Assembly (NCBI GenBank): GCA_021234155.1
Contig: JAJEKV010000066.1
Location: 4,063,815-4,127,814 of the forward strand
Direction: 5' to 3'
Source of the DNA: Isoetes taiwanensis
Lineage: Eukaryota > Streptophyta > Lycopodiopsida > Isoetales > Isoetaceae
Length of the DNA stretch: 64,000 nucleotides
The first letter of the stretch is position 1, and each line of letters begins with the position of its first letter. The position numbers were made by a program, and so were the translations under genes. Shown here one piece after another: positions 43,143 to 53,150 of this stretch. A model generated the notes under the pieces. It did not search any database, was not told the origin of the DNA, and worked only from the letters and a program-made list of their open reading frames with translations.

Positions 43143-45450
43143 TGTTGAAGGTGTTCTTGGCAAACCTTCAATCTCAATGGCTTAGAACCTCCAGGTTGCT
43201 TAAGACAACCACTTTGTGCAAGAAAATTGCAAAAACAAAGCCTAGATATAGGACTAGTATTGCTTTCCCACATCAGAAAAAAGGATGCCTCAGAAAAAAT
43301 GATGCCATTTGCATGCAGGATGAGATTTTATCATGATTCCAATTCAAGAAGCTGCTTAAAGTCTCAAAGAATCTGGGGTCTAAAGTCAGATGCCAAAAGA
43401 CTTGCAGAGACTATTCAAATAGGCACTCCTGACTAGGTAAAAAATAAGTCAATATCCCTGACAGTGAGCAATTTTTTGCAGATCGAAGGATATGAATCTT
43501 TTTTGAATTTTGATACTTGATTCTTTCTCTGAGATGTCTGCACACAAGGATCAATCACTTTTTTTGCAAAAGTAGATGCAACAAAGCTCTGAAACTCAAG
43601 TTTTTTGCAAACAGACTGCTACAGTAAGAAAAGAGCAAGCAATTTCAAATTAGTTTATGCTGATCCTGTCTGAGCTTGAGAATTTTTTTACAACTTCTAG
43701 TAGCCTGCAATCAAGAGAGAACTGCTTGATTGATCAAAATTATGGCAGGGATCTACAAAAATGGCGCATTTTGCTTAGGAAATGCAATGATTTGCAAAAT
43801 ATCGAGAACAGGCTATTGCAAATTGCTTTTTTGATGTTTTTCCAGATTCTATATGCTTTTTACCTAACTGATTGACTCTCTATTTATGCATCACCCTATA
43901 TGTAGTGTCAAAACTTGTCAAATGTTCACACAGATTGATTCTATAGGCATTGTAATCTAATTTTTATGATGGTTTCGATCAATAGAATAAGATATGATGC
44001 AGCCTGATTTATGATATGCCTCAGATAAACAAATTACCTTCAAATATCGCTTTCACCTTTTTATTTTATCCTGTTTGAAATGTGGAATGCAATTTGAGCT
44101 CAGTTATAATACCAAGGATCGGATTTTCATTCAAAGGAACATCACACAGTCATACAATAGATTAGCAAGCTCTGTAGTCTTGGGCACAGGATCAAAATTG
44201 TCTTTATAATAGCAAATAATCTGATTGCTTCAAGTAATCCATGGATTCTAAAAGCAAGGAAGGCAATTTCAAGCATCAGTCCGTCAAACCGGTCTCTAAA
44301 AGAATGATCTCGATCAATTCTTGCGCTCAAAGCCTTCGAAAATTTCTGTAAACAATTTTCCTTCTTATAATCCTCTGTTTCAGTCTGTTCTTGGCAAATC
44401 TGGCTCAATTCTTTGTCTTTTGCTTAATTTGAGTGTTCTTGGCTTAGAATGGGTCAATCCGGGAGCATTTAGCAATGATTACACAACTAGTTCATTGAAG
44501 AAATCTGGATCTTGGCGAGACAAATTTTTTAGGGTTCTTGAGAGTCCGGCCAATATATCCCACATGCATTTTCAATTTTGGCAGATCGGGTATATATAGC
44601 CTGGTCTGACGTGTATTATCAATAATTGCGTGCTGTCTCCACGTGATGTCTGGCCGGTTGCCAGCTCACATGCCCGGAGGCACCACGTGCCGGGGGGAGA
44701 CAATGAGTGACTAGGAAGGAAGGAAGGAAGGAAGGAAGGTATTTTTATCGTCCACGCCAACGGGGTGTAGATAGGAATTATTTTTTTATTTTTTGAAACT
44801 TGGCACGATTCTCAAGAATTTAAAAATGAAGGTCAAAACATGGTCTTTTTCAAAAAAAAAAAATTCCTGATGGAATCTTTTTTGATGCTCTATGACGTAG
44901 AAGAATCTTTTTTGCAAAAAGGGCATGTGGCTTTTTTGACTCAAAATGGGGTAGAATTTGATGATGTGGCAAGTTGGTATGGTGACTTGGCAAATGGAAG
45001 ATGACATGGCAGTATAGGATGATGATATGTCAAGCAAGTTGGCTAAATGTCTTTTTTCTAGTCAAAACTTTTTATGAGGTGTAAATGATGTGAATGACAC
45101 GTGTAGGATGATGTGGAGCCATTTAGTGATGATGGGGCACAATGAAATGATGACATGTCACCCTAAATGTCAAAATGACTTCCCCTAGGTCAAATATTTT
45201 GAAAAAGGAAATTTATGGAGGGTGACATGTGTGATGACATGGCATACTTGGTGGTGATGTGGATGATACATGGCATATTGTGATGGTGATTTGGCAACTT
45301 TTATAATGACATGGACAAATTTGGCCCTAGTGCACATAAACTTGGATCGTTTATGCATCAACTTGATCATTTGACTTCATCTTGCTTTTCTTGGGAAATT
45401 GTGCACTTTCTCTCTCTAGTTTGACTTTTAGAGAGAGAGTATGATCTTAG
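43143..45450 (-). mobile_element. 3' LTR of D, truncated
   Basis: Starts TGTTGAAGGTG on the plus strand and aligns with 50025-52275. A TATATATA at 44591-44598 is the minus-strand promoter box, with a CACGTG-containing U3 beyond it. A GGAA-type microsatellite (about 44713-44739) is absent from the other LTR. Homology stops near 45450, where the broken integrase begins. The outer roughly 500 bp of the LTR and the polypurine tract are missing. Confidence 0.85.
44713..44739. repeat. GGAA microsatellite
   Basis: AAGG repeated about six times inside the left LTR of D; the right LTR lacks it. Confidence 0.85.
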
Positions 45451-46135
45451 TGACAAATATTTTCATGGAGAATCTTGCAGTAGAAAAAGCATTGGCCTTT
45501 CTAAGTGGAACTGCTTCAGCCCATTTTGTAAAATAATCTATAGCCACAAGGATGAACTGATGTTGAGCTGATGAAGGGGGATCTATGGGACCTATAAAGT
45601 CAAGTCCCCATACTTGAAATGGCCCTGAAGAGGTTATGGCAGTAAGGGAAGCTGGATGCAATACTCTTTTACCAAAAATTTGACACTTGTGACAACATTT
45701 AATAGCATCATAACAATCCTTAAAAAGAGTAGGCCAGAAATACCCTGATCTTGAAATCTTCTTGGCTGTTGTGTCAGCAAAATGGCTTCCACAAATGCCT
45801 TCATGGCATGCTTCAATGATCATTTTTGCTTCCTTTGAATCCATACATCTTAGCAGCACACCTTCTTTGTCAATTTTGCACAAGACCTCCCCTATCAGCC
45901 TGAACTTCTTGCATTTTTCTTTGAATCTTCTCTCTTGACTGTTGATCATATCCTTGAGCACCTCATTGTTCTCCAAGAAATTCCTGATGTCAAACTGCCC
46001 ATCCAATGTTTTTTCATATAGAGCAACCAGGTTAGTAGCATAATCATTTTCATCTAATCCTTCTTGATCTTCATGCTCAAACAATGCATAGGGCAGGTAA
46101 GAGCTAGAATTTTCAATTAAATTTACTACTTTCAC
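45428..46135 (-). pseudogene. pol: Integrase of D, truncated
   Basis: The 235-codon frame starts in the RNase H-integrase linker. It holds the zinc region: H in EACHEGICGSHFADTT (about 45800) and C-C in CCHKCQIFGKRV (about 45680). It then enters the catalytic core with D in VWGLDFIGPIDPP (about 45595) and DYFTKWAEAVPL. It ends at VTKIILSL, just before the expected second aspartate. The remaining core, including the D and E residues, and the C-terminal domain are gone through a deletion fused to the LTR. Confidence 0.85.
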
Positions 46136-46380
46136 ACTGATATCATAGGCTTGAATTTTGCAAGTCCATCTGCACAGCTTAGCCTTTGGCTGTTTTTTTG
46201 CAAATGAAGAGACATGGGCGTCTGCTTCATCTAAACTTTCTTTTCAAGTCTGGGATATCTCAAGTCAGTATCAGACTACATTTTGCTTGCAAAGGAAACA
46301 ATATTGTCATCTTGAAGCAATGCCAAACCAATTGCCTTTTTATAACACTGATATAAGCTTTGAAAGGCTTTTCGAAATCT
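46136..46380 (-). pseudogene. pol: Shrunken RNase H of D (the one after RT)
   Basis: Minus-strand text reads YKKAIGLALLQDDNIVSFASK, then LRYPRLEKKV, then DEADAHVSSFAKKQPKAKLC leading to RWTCKIQAYDISV. The middle of the domain (the DTDHQSL and VADALSR strands) is not present, so the usual gypsy RNase H is reduced to its first and last parts. Tat elements are known to have a degenerate RNase H here, complemented by an extra archaeal-like copy. Confidence 0.6.
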
Positions 46381-47257
46381 AGAGGTTTTTGAAAATAGAG
46401 TGGCATATAGCATCTATAATCTTGTCAAAGGATTTTTGACAAGACTCATTCCAGTACACTAATATGTGTTTGCTTTCATTTTTTGAAAATTTCCCAACCT
46501 TTGTGAGATTGGAAATAGAATTTCTAGTATGTGAGAAGAAGTGAGGAACATACATCCTTAAAAAGCTAGTCATACCTAAGAAGCTCTTAACTTGTTTGAG
46601 TGTTTTGGGAGGAGCAAGCTTCTTCAAGGCTTCTATTTTATTTTCAGCAACTTGGATCCTTTGGTAGACATTTCATGTCCCAGCAAATCCCCTTTTGAGC
46701 ACAAGAAAACACATTTCTTATGATTTAGGCTCACACCTCCTTTCCTGCACATAGCAAATAGTTTGGTTAGATATGCAAAATGCTTTTTGCTAGAAGTGCT
46801 TAGACATAAATCACCTAAAAAGACTCGAAAAACTGTGCGAGGCATATCCTTGAAAATAGTGTCCATTGCTCTCTAAAATGTTGCGGATGCATTCACTCCT
46901 CATTGCAAATGTTCCCCATGGTGTGATAAATGAAGTTTTGGGTTGATCTTCCTCCTTGATGCTGATTTGATAGACCTGAAAAACCATCTAAGAAAGAATA
47001 CATTTCTTTATCTGCAATAGCATGCAACAGTTCCTCCAAAAAAAACAATCTTTGATGGTTGCCTTGTTCAAATCTCTATAATCAATGCAAACTCTAATTG
47101 TTTTGTTCTTTTTTTCAACAGGCACTATGCAAGACAACCATTCTAGATTTACTATTTCTGAGATCACACTAGCATCTCTCATTTTGTACAATTCTTCTTT
47201 AATTAGACCAAGCAAAAATGCATTTATCCTCCTTAATTTTTGCATAACAGGTTTCAT
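46381..47257 (-). pseudogene. pol: Reverse transcriptase of D
   Basis: Order on the minus strand: KLRRINAFLLGLIKEELYK, LEWLSCIVPVEKKNKTIRV, CIDYRDLNKATIKD (47257-46988). A damaged GYNQI region follows (46870-46990). Then AMDTIFKDMPRTVFRVFLGD (about 46866-46805), where the catalytic YxDD/FxDD motif is FLGD, so one aspartate is replaced. GDLLGHEMSTKG follows (46690), then KKLAPPKTLKQVKSFLGM and a connection with TKVGKFSKNESK. Frameshifts separate the three frames. Confidence 0.82.
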
Positions 47258-47273
47258 GCCTTCTTTAATTTTT

Positions 47274-47412
47274 ATTTCAAATTCACATGCATCTTATCAA
47301 ACACCAATCAGCTCATTATAATCCCAAGCAAACACATCCAATTTTAAATTTCAACTTCACACACATCTTTATCAACACCAATCAGCTCATTATAATCCCA
47401 AGCAAACACATC
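47274..47412. repeat. Tandem duplication of about 70 bp in D
   Basis: CAATCAGCTCATTATAATCC, followed by CAAGCAAACACATCC, occurs at about 47304-47338 and 47378-47412, with matching flanks upstream. It lies in the RT-linker coding region (minus strand FAWDYNELIGVD) and disturbs that frame. Confidence 0.8.
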
Positions 47413-47688
47413 CTTCCATTCATCAAAGAATTTAGCAACAAAAGACTCATCTTCCTCTTTGAACAAATCTCCAACATACAATGTTCTATCTTGATCCTCT
47501 TTGTGAACTTTTACCTTTTTATACCTGTTCTCTTCACTTGCATTAATCACCAAGATTGGATAAAGTTGCTGCAGGTCATCTCTTTCTAAATCCTCCTCTT
47601 TTATTGCTCCTTCAGCCAGATGTTCAAGTAAAACACTCCTGCACAATGCATCTGCTTCACAGTTTTGCTCTCTTGGCACATGGCACAA
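47344..47688 (-). pseudogene. pol: End of aRNH and linker to RT of D
   Basis: This minus frame begins CHVPREQNCEADALCRSVLL, the last strand of the archaeal-like RNase H, with H and the terminal D (in EADAL). It continues through an acidic linker to FFDEWKDVFAWDYNELIGVD, the conserved segment before the RT domain. It shows physically that aRNH and RT are adjacent, with aRNH first. Confidence 0.8.
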
Positions 47689-48060
47689 TTTCTAGACTCA
47701 AAGTTTGCTAATTCTTCCAAAGCTTTGTCTCTCAACAAGATCATATCTTCATTTTTGGCTTGATATTCTCCCAACACTTGTCTACAAACCAGTTGTGAGT
47801 CATCAAAAATGATAATATTGCTCATACCTAGATGCTTGGCTTCTTGTAATCCTGCTATCAGTGCTTTGTATTCTGCCATATTAGAAGTAATGTTAGGAAA
47901 AATCCTACCTTCTTCGGCAAGCAACCTATTTGAAGAGTCCTTGAGAATTGCAGCAGAGGAGGCCACACTTAATCTTCTTGAGACACCACCATCAAACCAT
48001 AGATAAGTAAAGCTCTCACTTTTAGATAAATTCAACCTCAATAGAAAGTTTTGGCTCTGG
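47601..48060 (-). pseudogene. Archaeal-like RNase H (aRNH) of D, placed before RT
   Basis: Minus frame reads YLWFDGGVSRRL, RIFPNITSNMAEYKALIAGL, IIIFDDSQLVCRQVLGEYQA and KNEDMILLRDKALEEL. The catalytic set D (FDGG), E (MAEYKAL), D (FDDSQLV) and D (EADAL in the next frame) is complete. This is the second RNase H type known from Tat elements, normally reported between RNase H and integrase. Here it follows the protease and precedes RT. A frameshift separates it from PR (near 48040) and another occurs near its end. Confidence 0.85.
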
Positions 48061-48624
48061 TACTTGATCAGATGCAGCAAGCTCATATTTTCCACATGGA
48101 TTTGGCACCAAAATATCTTCTTCAATGAAATTTAGAGCTTCAAATTCTCCAACCTTATTGTAGAGAGTTACCTTTTTTCTGCCATTTGATATGGTACATT
48201 CTCCTCTCGACCATACAGGTCTTGCATCCACTGTTGACAACCACTTTCTTCCCAAGAATAGATCATACATGTCAGATTTCTCATCAATTCCTTCAAAAGC
48301 AACAACCACAAAATTAGCAGCTACAATAATTCCTTCTATATCGATTGGCACATTGCTTACTATTCCCATAGGGTTAATTTTAGTATTAGAAAAGGATTTT
48401 AATACCATGGGAGCCTTCTTGTCAATTTCCAGACCACATAATCTCATGATATGGTGAGGCATCACATTGAGTGGTGATCCTCCATCTAGCAGCACTTTGG
48501 TTAATATCTTTTTATCCATTCTGGCAACACATGTAAAAGCTCCTGGATCATAGTCTTCTTGAGTTAACACATGCTCTTCAATGTGATTTGTGAGAGCAAA
48601 TTCATCCTCTTTGGTTAGATTCAA
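48022..48624 (-). pseudogene. Aspartic protease of D
   Basis: The 200-codon minus frame has TKVLLDGGSPLNVMPHHIMR, with D-G-G as the active-site triad instead of D-S/T-G, as in other Tat/Athila elements. It then has YDLFLGRKWLSTV, the flap-distal core strand. The frame runs to KLSIEVEFI and stops there, next to the aRNH. It is intact across the protease. Confidence 0.82.
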
Positions 48625-48893
48625 AACTTTTTTCTATAAGATGGGGCAATTTTCAACAAGGTCAGCAAATCCACACTAATCTTGGAATTTTTCAACAAAG
48701 ATTCAAAATCCTCACTCTCCTTATCTTTTTTCAAGTATTTTTGACAAGGGGGAGGAGGCACAACCAAATTTGGTTCCTTATGCTTTGGTGCAGTAGTCTC
48801 CTCATTCACCTGAACTTGCTCTTTATCCTTTGAGTTATTCATCCCTCTAATATGAACAGCCATGATCTCTTCCCGTTCTTCAATTTCCTGCAC
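48621..48893 (-). pseudogene. Gag-Pol linker of D
   Basis: A 90-codon frame with charged text such as NSKDKEQVQVNEETTAPKHK and DFESLLKNSKISVDLLTLL, in a region like that preceding the protease in Athila/Tat polyproteins. No enzymatic motif. Confidence 0.6.
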
Positions 48894-49016
48894 AAATCTA
48901 ACAGAAGCATTTGGCTCTTTAGTTTTTGACTTTTCTTATCTAGCAAACTATTCTTTTACACTATATCTATCTTCATAATGGCCTACTGCTTTGTAAAAAG
49001 TACAAACAGGGCATTT

Positions 49017-49982
49017 TTAATTAAAATCCCCTCTCTTACCACACTTGGTGCAAGGTCTATACCAACAATAGTCTGATGAATGAGTATTTCTTGAGCAATG
49101 AGCACATGGAGAGTATATCCTTTTCTCGGGTCTGGAACTTTTCATTTCTTGGAGCTGTTTTGTGACTTCAACCAAAGCCTCGAAGACTTTAGATATTTCA
49201 GCTCTGGCATCAGCTACAGGACCCTCCGAGTCTTCCATTTTTGGTTTCTTCTTATCTTTTTGAACAGCGTAAATCGGCACTGGTCCAGGTCCCATGTACT
49301 CCTGCTCATAATCTGGAAAGAAAGGATCATGAGGTGAGTGCATATCATCAGGAAGATAGAAAACCGTGTCAGCAATTTCAGTAGCCTTTGTAAAAGCTTT
49401 ATGTATAGTGTCAAATCCTTCTTGCTTTTGAATTTTGATCATTTTCCTATGTATTCTTGGTTTGTTGCTCAAGCCTCTGATAAATGAAGCTACAAGATGC
49501 AAAGTATGATTAGGTACTTGATTAACTTGGCATTTGACAAGATAAAGATTAAATCTTTCAACATACTGATGCACACTCTCACCATGTTTAATGTGAAAGG
49601 TTTGCAACTCAAAGATCAGATCTTGGGGATCAAGTAGCTTACCAAATCTTGTCAAGAATATCTTAACCAGTTCATTCCATGAATTAGCACCTAGACTCAT
49701 GACATATTCCAACCATGCTCTCACTTCATCATTTTTAAAAATAGAACTTACATCCCTTTTTGTGTCCATATTCATGATAGTATTCCTTAAAAGTCTTCAA
49801 AAAGTTATTGGCATTCATACTTGGATCAATGTAGGAGGAGGAATTGGCATATTCAACTCAAAGTAGTGGCAAGGCATACCTGCATTTGCTTGAATACTTA
49901 CTCCTGGCACTGCAGCAGAGGTCTCATGATTCTCTTGTGCTTCAGCATGCTCAGAATTTTCATTGTTTCTCCGGGGAGCCAT
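49017..49982 (-). pseudogene. gag: gag of D
   Basis: ATG at 49982 (minus) starts MAPRRNNENSEHAEA. A frame change near 49810 leads to the 252-codon frame MNMDTKRDVSSIFKNDEVRA with capsid text WNELVKIFLTRFGKLLDPQD and GESVHQYVERFNLYLVKC, a Retrotrans_gag domain. A zinc knuckle of the type CAHCSRNTHSSDYCWYRPC follows, then CTKCGKRGDF. The domain order fits a Tat/Athila Gag. Confidence 0.82.
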
Positions 49983-50002
49983 GAGTTCAAATTCTAGGTA
50001 AT

Positions 50003-50021
50003 GATCTCGGTAGAACCTCCA
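50003..50021 (-). other. Primer-binding site of D (tRNA-Gln type)
   Basis: Minus strand TGGAGGTTCTACCGAGATC, three bases after the LTR end. It fits the 3' end of a glutamine tRNA with a TAGAACC acceptor strand and CCA. The match is from memory of tRNA-Gln acceptor stems and should be checked. Confidence 0.6.
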
Positions 50022-50024
50022 AAA

Positions 50025-52783
50025 TGTCGAAGGTGTTCCTGGAAAACCTTCAACCTCAATGGCTTAGAACCTCCAGATTGCTTAAGGCAACCACTCTGTG
50101 CTTGCAAAAACAAAGCCTAGACAGTGGATTAGTATTGCTTACCCAAATCAGAAAAAATGATGTTTCAGAAAAAATGATGCCATTTGCATGCAGGATGAGA
50201 TTTTATTATGATTCCAATTCAAAAGGCTGTTTAATTCTCAAAGAATCTGGAGTCTAAAGTCAGATTCTAAAAGATTTGCAGAGATCGTTCAAATATGCAC
50301 TCCTAACTAGGTCAAAAATAAGTCAATATCCCTGGCAGTGAGCAATTTTTTGCAGATCGAAGGATATGAATCTTTTTTTAGTTTTGACACTTGATTCTTT
50401 CTCTTAAATGTCTGCACACAAGGATCAATCACTTCTTTTGCAAAAGTAGATGCAAGAAAGCCCTGGAACTCAAGTTTTTTGCAAAAGACTGATAGTAAGA
50501 AAAGAGCAAGCAATTTATTGCAAATTAGTTTATGCTGCTCCTTTCTGAGCTCTGAGAATTTTCTACAACTTCTAGTGGTTTGCAATCAAGGGAGAACTGC
50601 TTGTTTGATCAAAATCGTAGCTGGGATCTACAAGGTGGAGCATTTTGCTTAAGAAATGCAATGATTTGCAAAATATCGAAAACATGCTATTGCAAATTGC
50701 TTTTTTGATGTTTTTTCAGACTCTATGTGCTTTTTACCTGAATGGTTGACTCTCTATTTATGCATTACCCCATATGTAGTGACAAAACTTATCAAATGTT
50801 CACCCAGATTGATTCTATAGGCATTGTAATCTAATTTTTATGATGGTTTCGATCAATAGAATAAGATATGATGCAGCCTGATTTATGATATGCCTCAGAT
50901 AAACAAATTACCTTCAAATATCGCTTTCACCTTTTTATTTTACCTTGTTTGAAATGTGGAATGCAATTTGAGCTCAGTTATAATACCAAGGATTGGATTT
51001 CCATTCAAAGGAACACACAGTCATACAATAGATTCCCAAGCTCTGTAGTCTTTGGCACATGATCAAAATTGTCTTTATAGCAGCAAACAATCGGATTGCT
51101 TCAAGTAATCTATGGATTCTAAAAGGAAGGAAGGCAATTTCAAGCATCAGCCAGTCAAACTGGTCTCTATATGAATGATTTCAATCTATTCTTGTGCCCA
51201 AAGCTTCAAAAATTTCTGTAAACAATTCCCCTTTTTCATAATCCTCTGTTTCAGTCTGTTCTTGGCAAATCTGGCTCAATTCTTTGTCTTTTGCTTAATT
51301 TGAGTGTTCTTGGTCAATCCGGGAGCATTTAGCAATGATTAGATAGCTAGTTCGTTGAAGAAATCCGGATCTTGGCGTGATAGATTTTTTAGGGTTCTTG
51401 AGAGTTCGGCCAATATATCCCACATGCATTTTCAATTTTGGCAGATCGGGTATATATAGCCTGGTCTGACGTGTATTATCAATAATTGTGTGCTAACTCC
51501 ACGTGATGTCTGGCCAGATGCCAGCTCACATGCCCGGAGGCACCACGTGGTGGGAGGAGACTGGATGGGATGAGTGACTAGGCCAAGGGGAGGTAGATAG
51601 GAAAACGTTTTTTTATTTTTTGAAACTTGGCACGTTTCCCAAGAACTTAAAATGAAGGTCAAAACATGGTCTTTTTCAAAAATTCTTTTTTCCTCATGGA
51701 AACCTTTTTGATGCTTTGTGAATGGAATAATCTTTTTTGCAAGAAGGGCATTTGGCTTTTTGTACTCAAAATGGGGTAGAATTTGATGGTGGCAAGTTGG
51801 TATGGTGACGTGGCAAATGGAAGATGACATGGCAATATGGGATGATGATGTGTCAAGCAAGTTGGCTAAATGTCTTTTTTCTAGTCAAAACTTTTTATGA
51901 GGTGTAAATAATGTGAATGACACGTGTATGATGATGTGGAGGCATTTAATGATGATGTGGCACAATGAAATGATAACATGTCACCTAAATGTCAAAATGA
52001 TTTCTCTTAGGTCAAATATTTTGAATAAAGTAAATTTATGGAGGGTGACATGTGTGTGATGACATGGCATACTTGGTGGTGATGTGGATGATACATGGTA
52101 TATTGTGATGGTGATTTGGCAACTTTTATAATGACATGGACAAATTTGGCCCTAGTGCACATAAACTTGGATCCTTTATGCATCAACTTGATCATTTGAC
52201 TTCTTCTTGCTTTTCTTGGGAAATTGTGCACTTTCTCTCTCTAATTTGACTCTTAGAGAGAGAATGTGATCTTAGATCGTAGGAAAAGCCAAATTGAGTG
52301 GATTTTTGTGCTTTTTCAAGATAGTGGAGATGTAATGAGTGTGTGATGTATGAATGATGTAAGAGTGGTGTGTTTTGACTAGAGAAAAGGCTATTTGCCA
52401 AATTTGCTACGGGAAATGAAGGTAAGATATGGATTATGAAAGAAGCAAGGTATCATGGAAAGGAATGAGATGGTGAACTCATGTGGTGAACCATGTGAAT
52501 GCCAAGATGATCTCAAATTAGTCACATACTAAGTAACTTTGAGGGGTCTTCCAATCTTCAAACTCTAGTTTGATTTGCTTGAATCTTTTCTTCCTTGCTT
52601 TGTTTGCATGATCTTCAATGAATGTCCTTTCCTTGACTCTTCAAGCAAGTGTCTACTTTGTGATCTTCAAGGATGTGAGTCTTCATATCTGTAGTATTTG
52701 CACACATGTGCTTTAGTCAATAGACAACCAAAGATGTGTAATTTGTGTGCAAAGCTCTTCTATGCTGCCAAAATGTGGCAGCA
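50025..52783 (-). mobile_element. 5' LTR of D
   Basis: The inner end TGTCGAAGGTG (plus strand 50025) borders the PBS. TATATATA at 51451-51458 is the minus-strand promoter box. Homology with the left LTR runs to 52275. The outer 508 bp are not duplicated on the left because that LTR is truncated. The proposed outer end at 52783 reads TGCTGCCACATTTTGGCAGC on the minus strand, itself a hairpin, and is set by the possible ccctg duplication. Treat the outer boundary as tentative. Confidence 0.75.
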
Positions 52784-52965
52784 CCCTGAAAATACCAAAA
52801 AACAAATGCAAGTACCCATCGGTTTTGCTAGTACACAATGCCTTGATGCCATCCGATTATGAAGGAAATCTAGTGGTGCGGGTCCTGCATGCAACGATGA
52901 TGATAATAACCACCAAAGAAGAATAGCAACATAAAAAAAAAAAAAAAAAAAAGAGCTTGAAAAAC
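52784..52965. other. Flank of D with poly(A) run
   Basis: A run of about 19 A residues near 52933-52951 precedes the tandem repeat that follows. No gene. Confidence 0.5.
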
Positions 52966-53150
52966 CTCCAGAGGGGCTGGTCGCGCGTGCCACGTGAACA
53001 AAAAATGAATATATAATTGAAAAGAACTTGAAAAGAACTTTGAAAACCTCCAGAGGGGTTTATCATGCATGCCATGCTACAATAAGCCTCTATAACAAGG
53101 AGGGGCTGGTCGCGCATGCCACGCGAAAAAAATGAATATAACTTTGAAAA
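52966..53150. repeat. Three-unit degenerate tandem repeat
   Basis: AACCTCCAGAGGGGCTGGTC, followed by GCGCATGCCACG and AAAAAATGAATATAA, recurs at about 52964, 53043 and 53098; the third lacks its first 8 bases. The minus-strand F/S-rich ORFs are shadows of its poly(A)-like spacers. Confidence 0.75.

Larger units (their letters stand above)
43143..52783 (-). mobile_element. Ty3/gypsy element D, Tat/Athila type, minus strand
   Basis: Direct repeats of about 2.3 kb flank a minus-strand gag-pol. The right LTR is the 5' one. A tRNA-Gln-like PBS precedes it internally. Element order is gag, PR, archaeal-like RNase H, RT, RNase H, integrase (truncated). A possible duplication acctg/ccctg (one mismatch) borders 43143 and 52783. 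D is AT-rich and its frames are much less broken than those of E and B. Confidence 0.85.
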
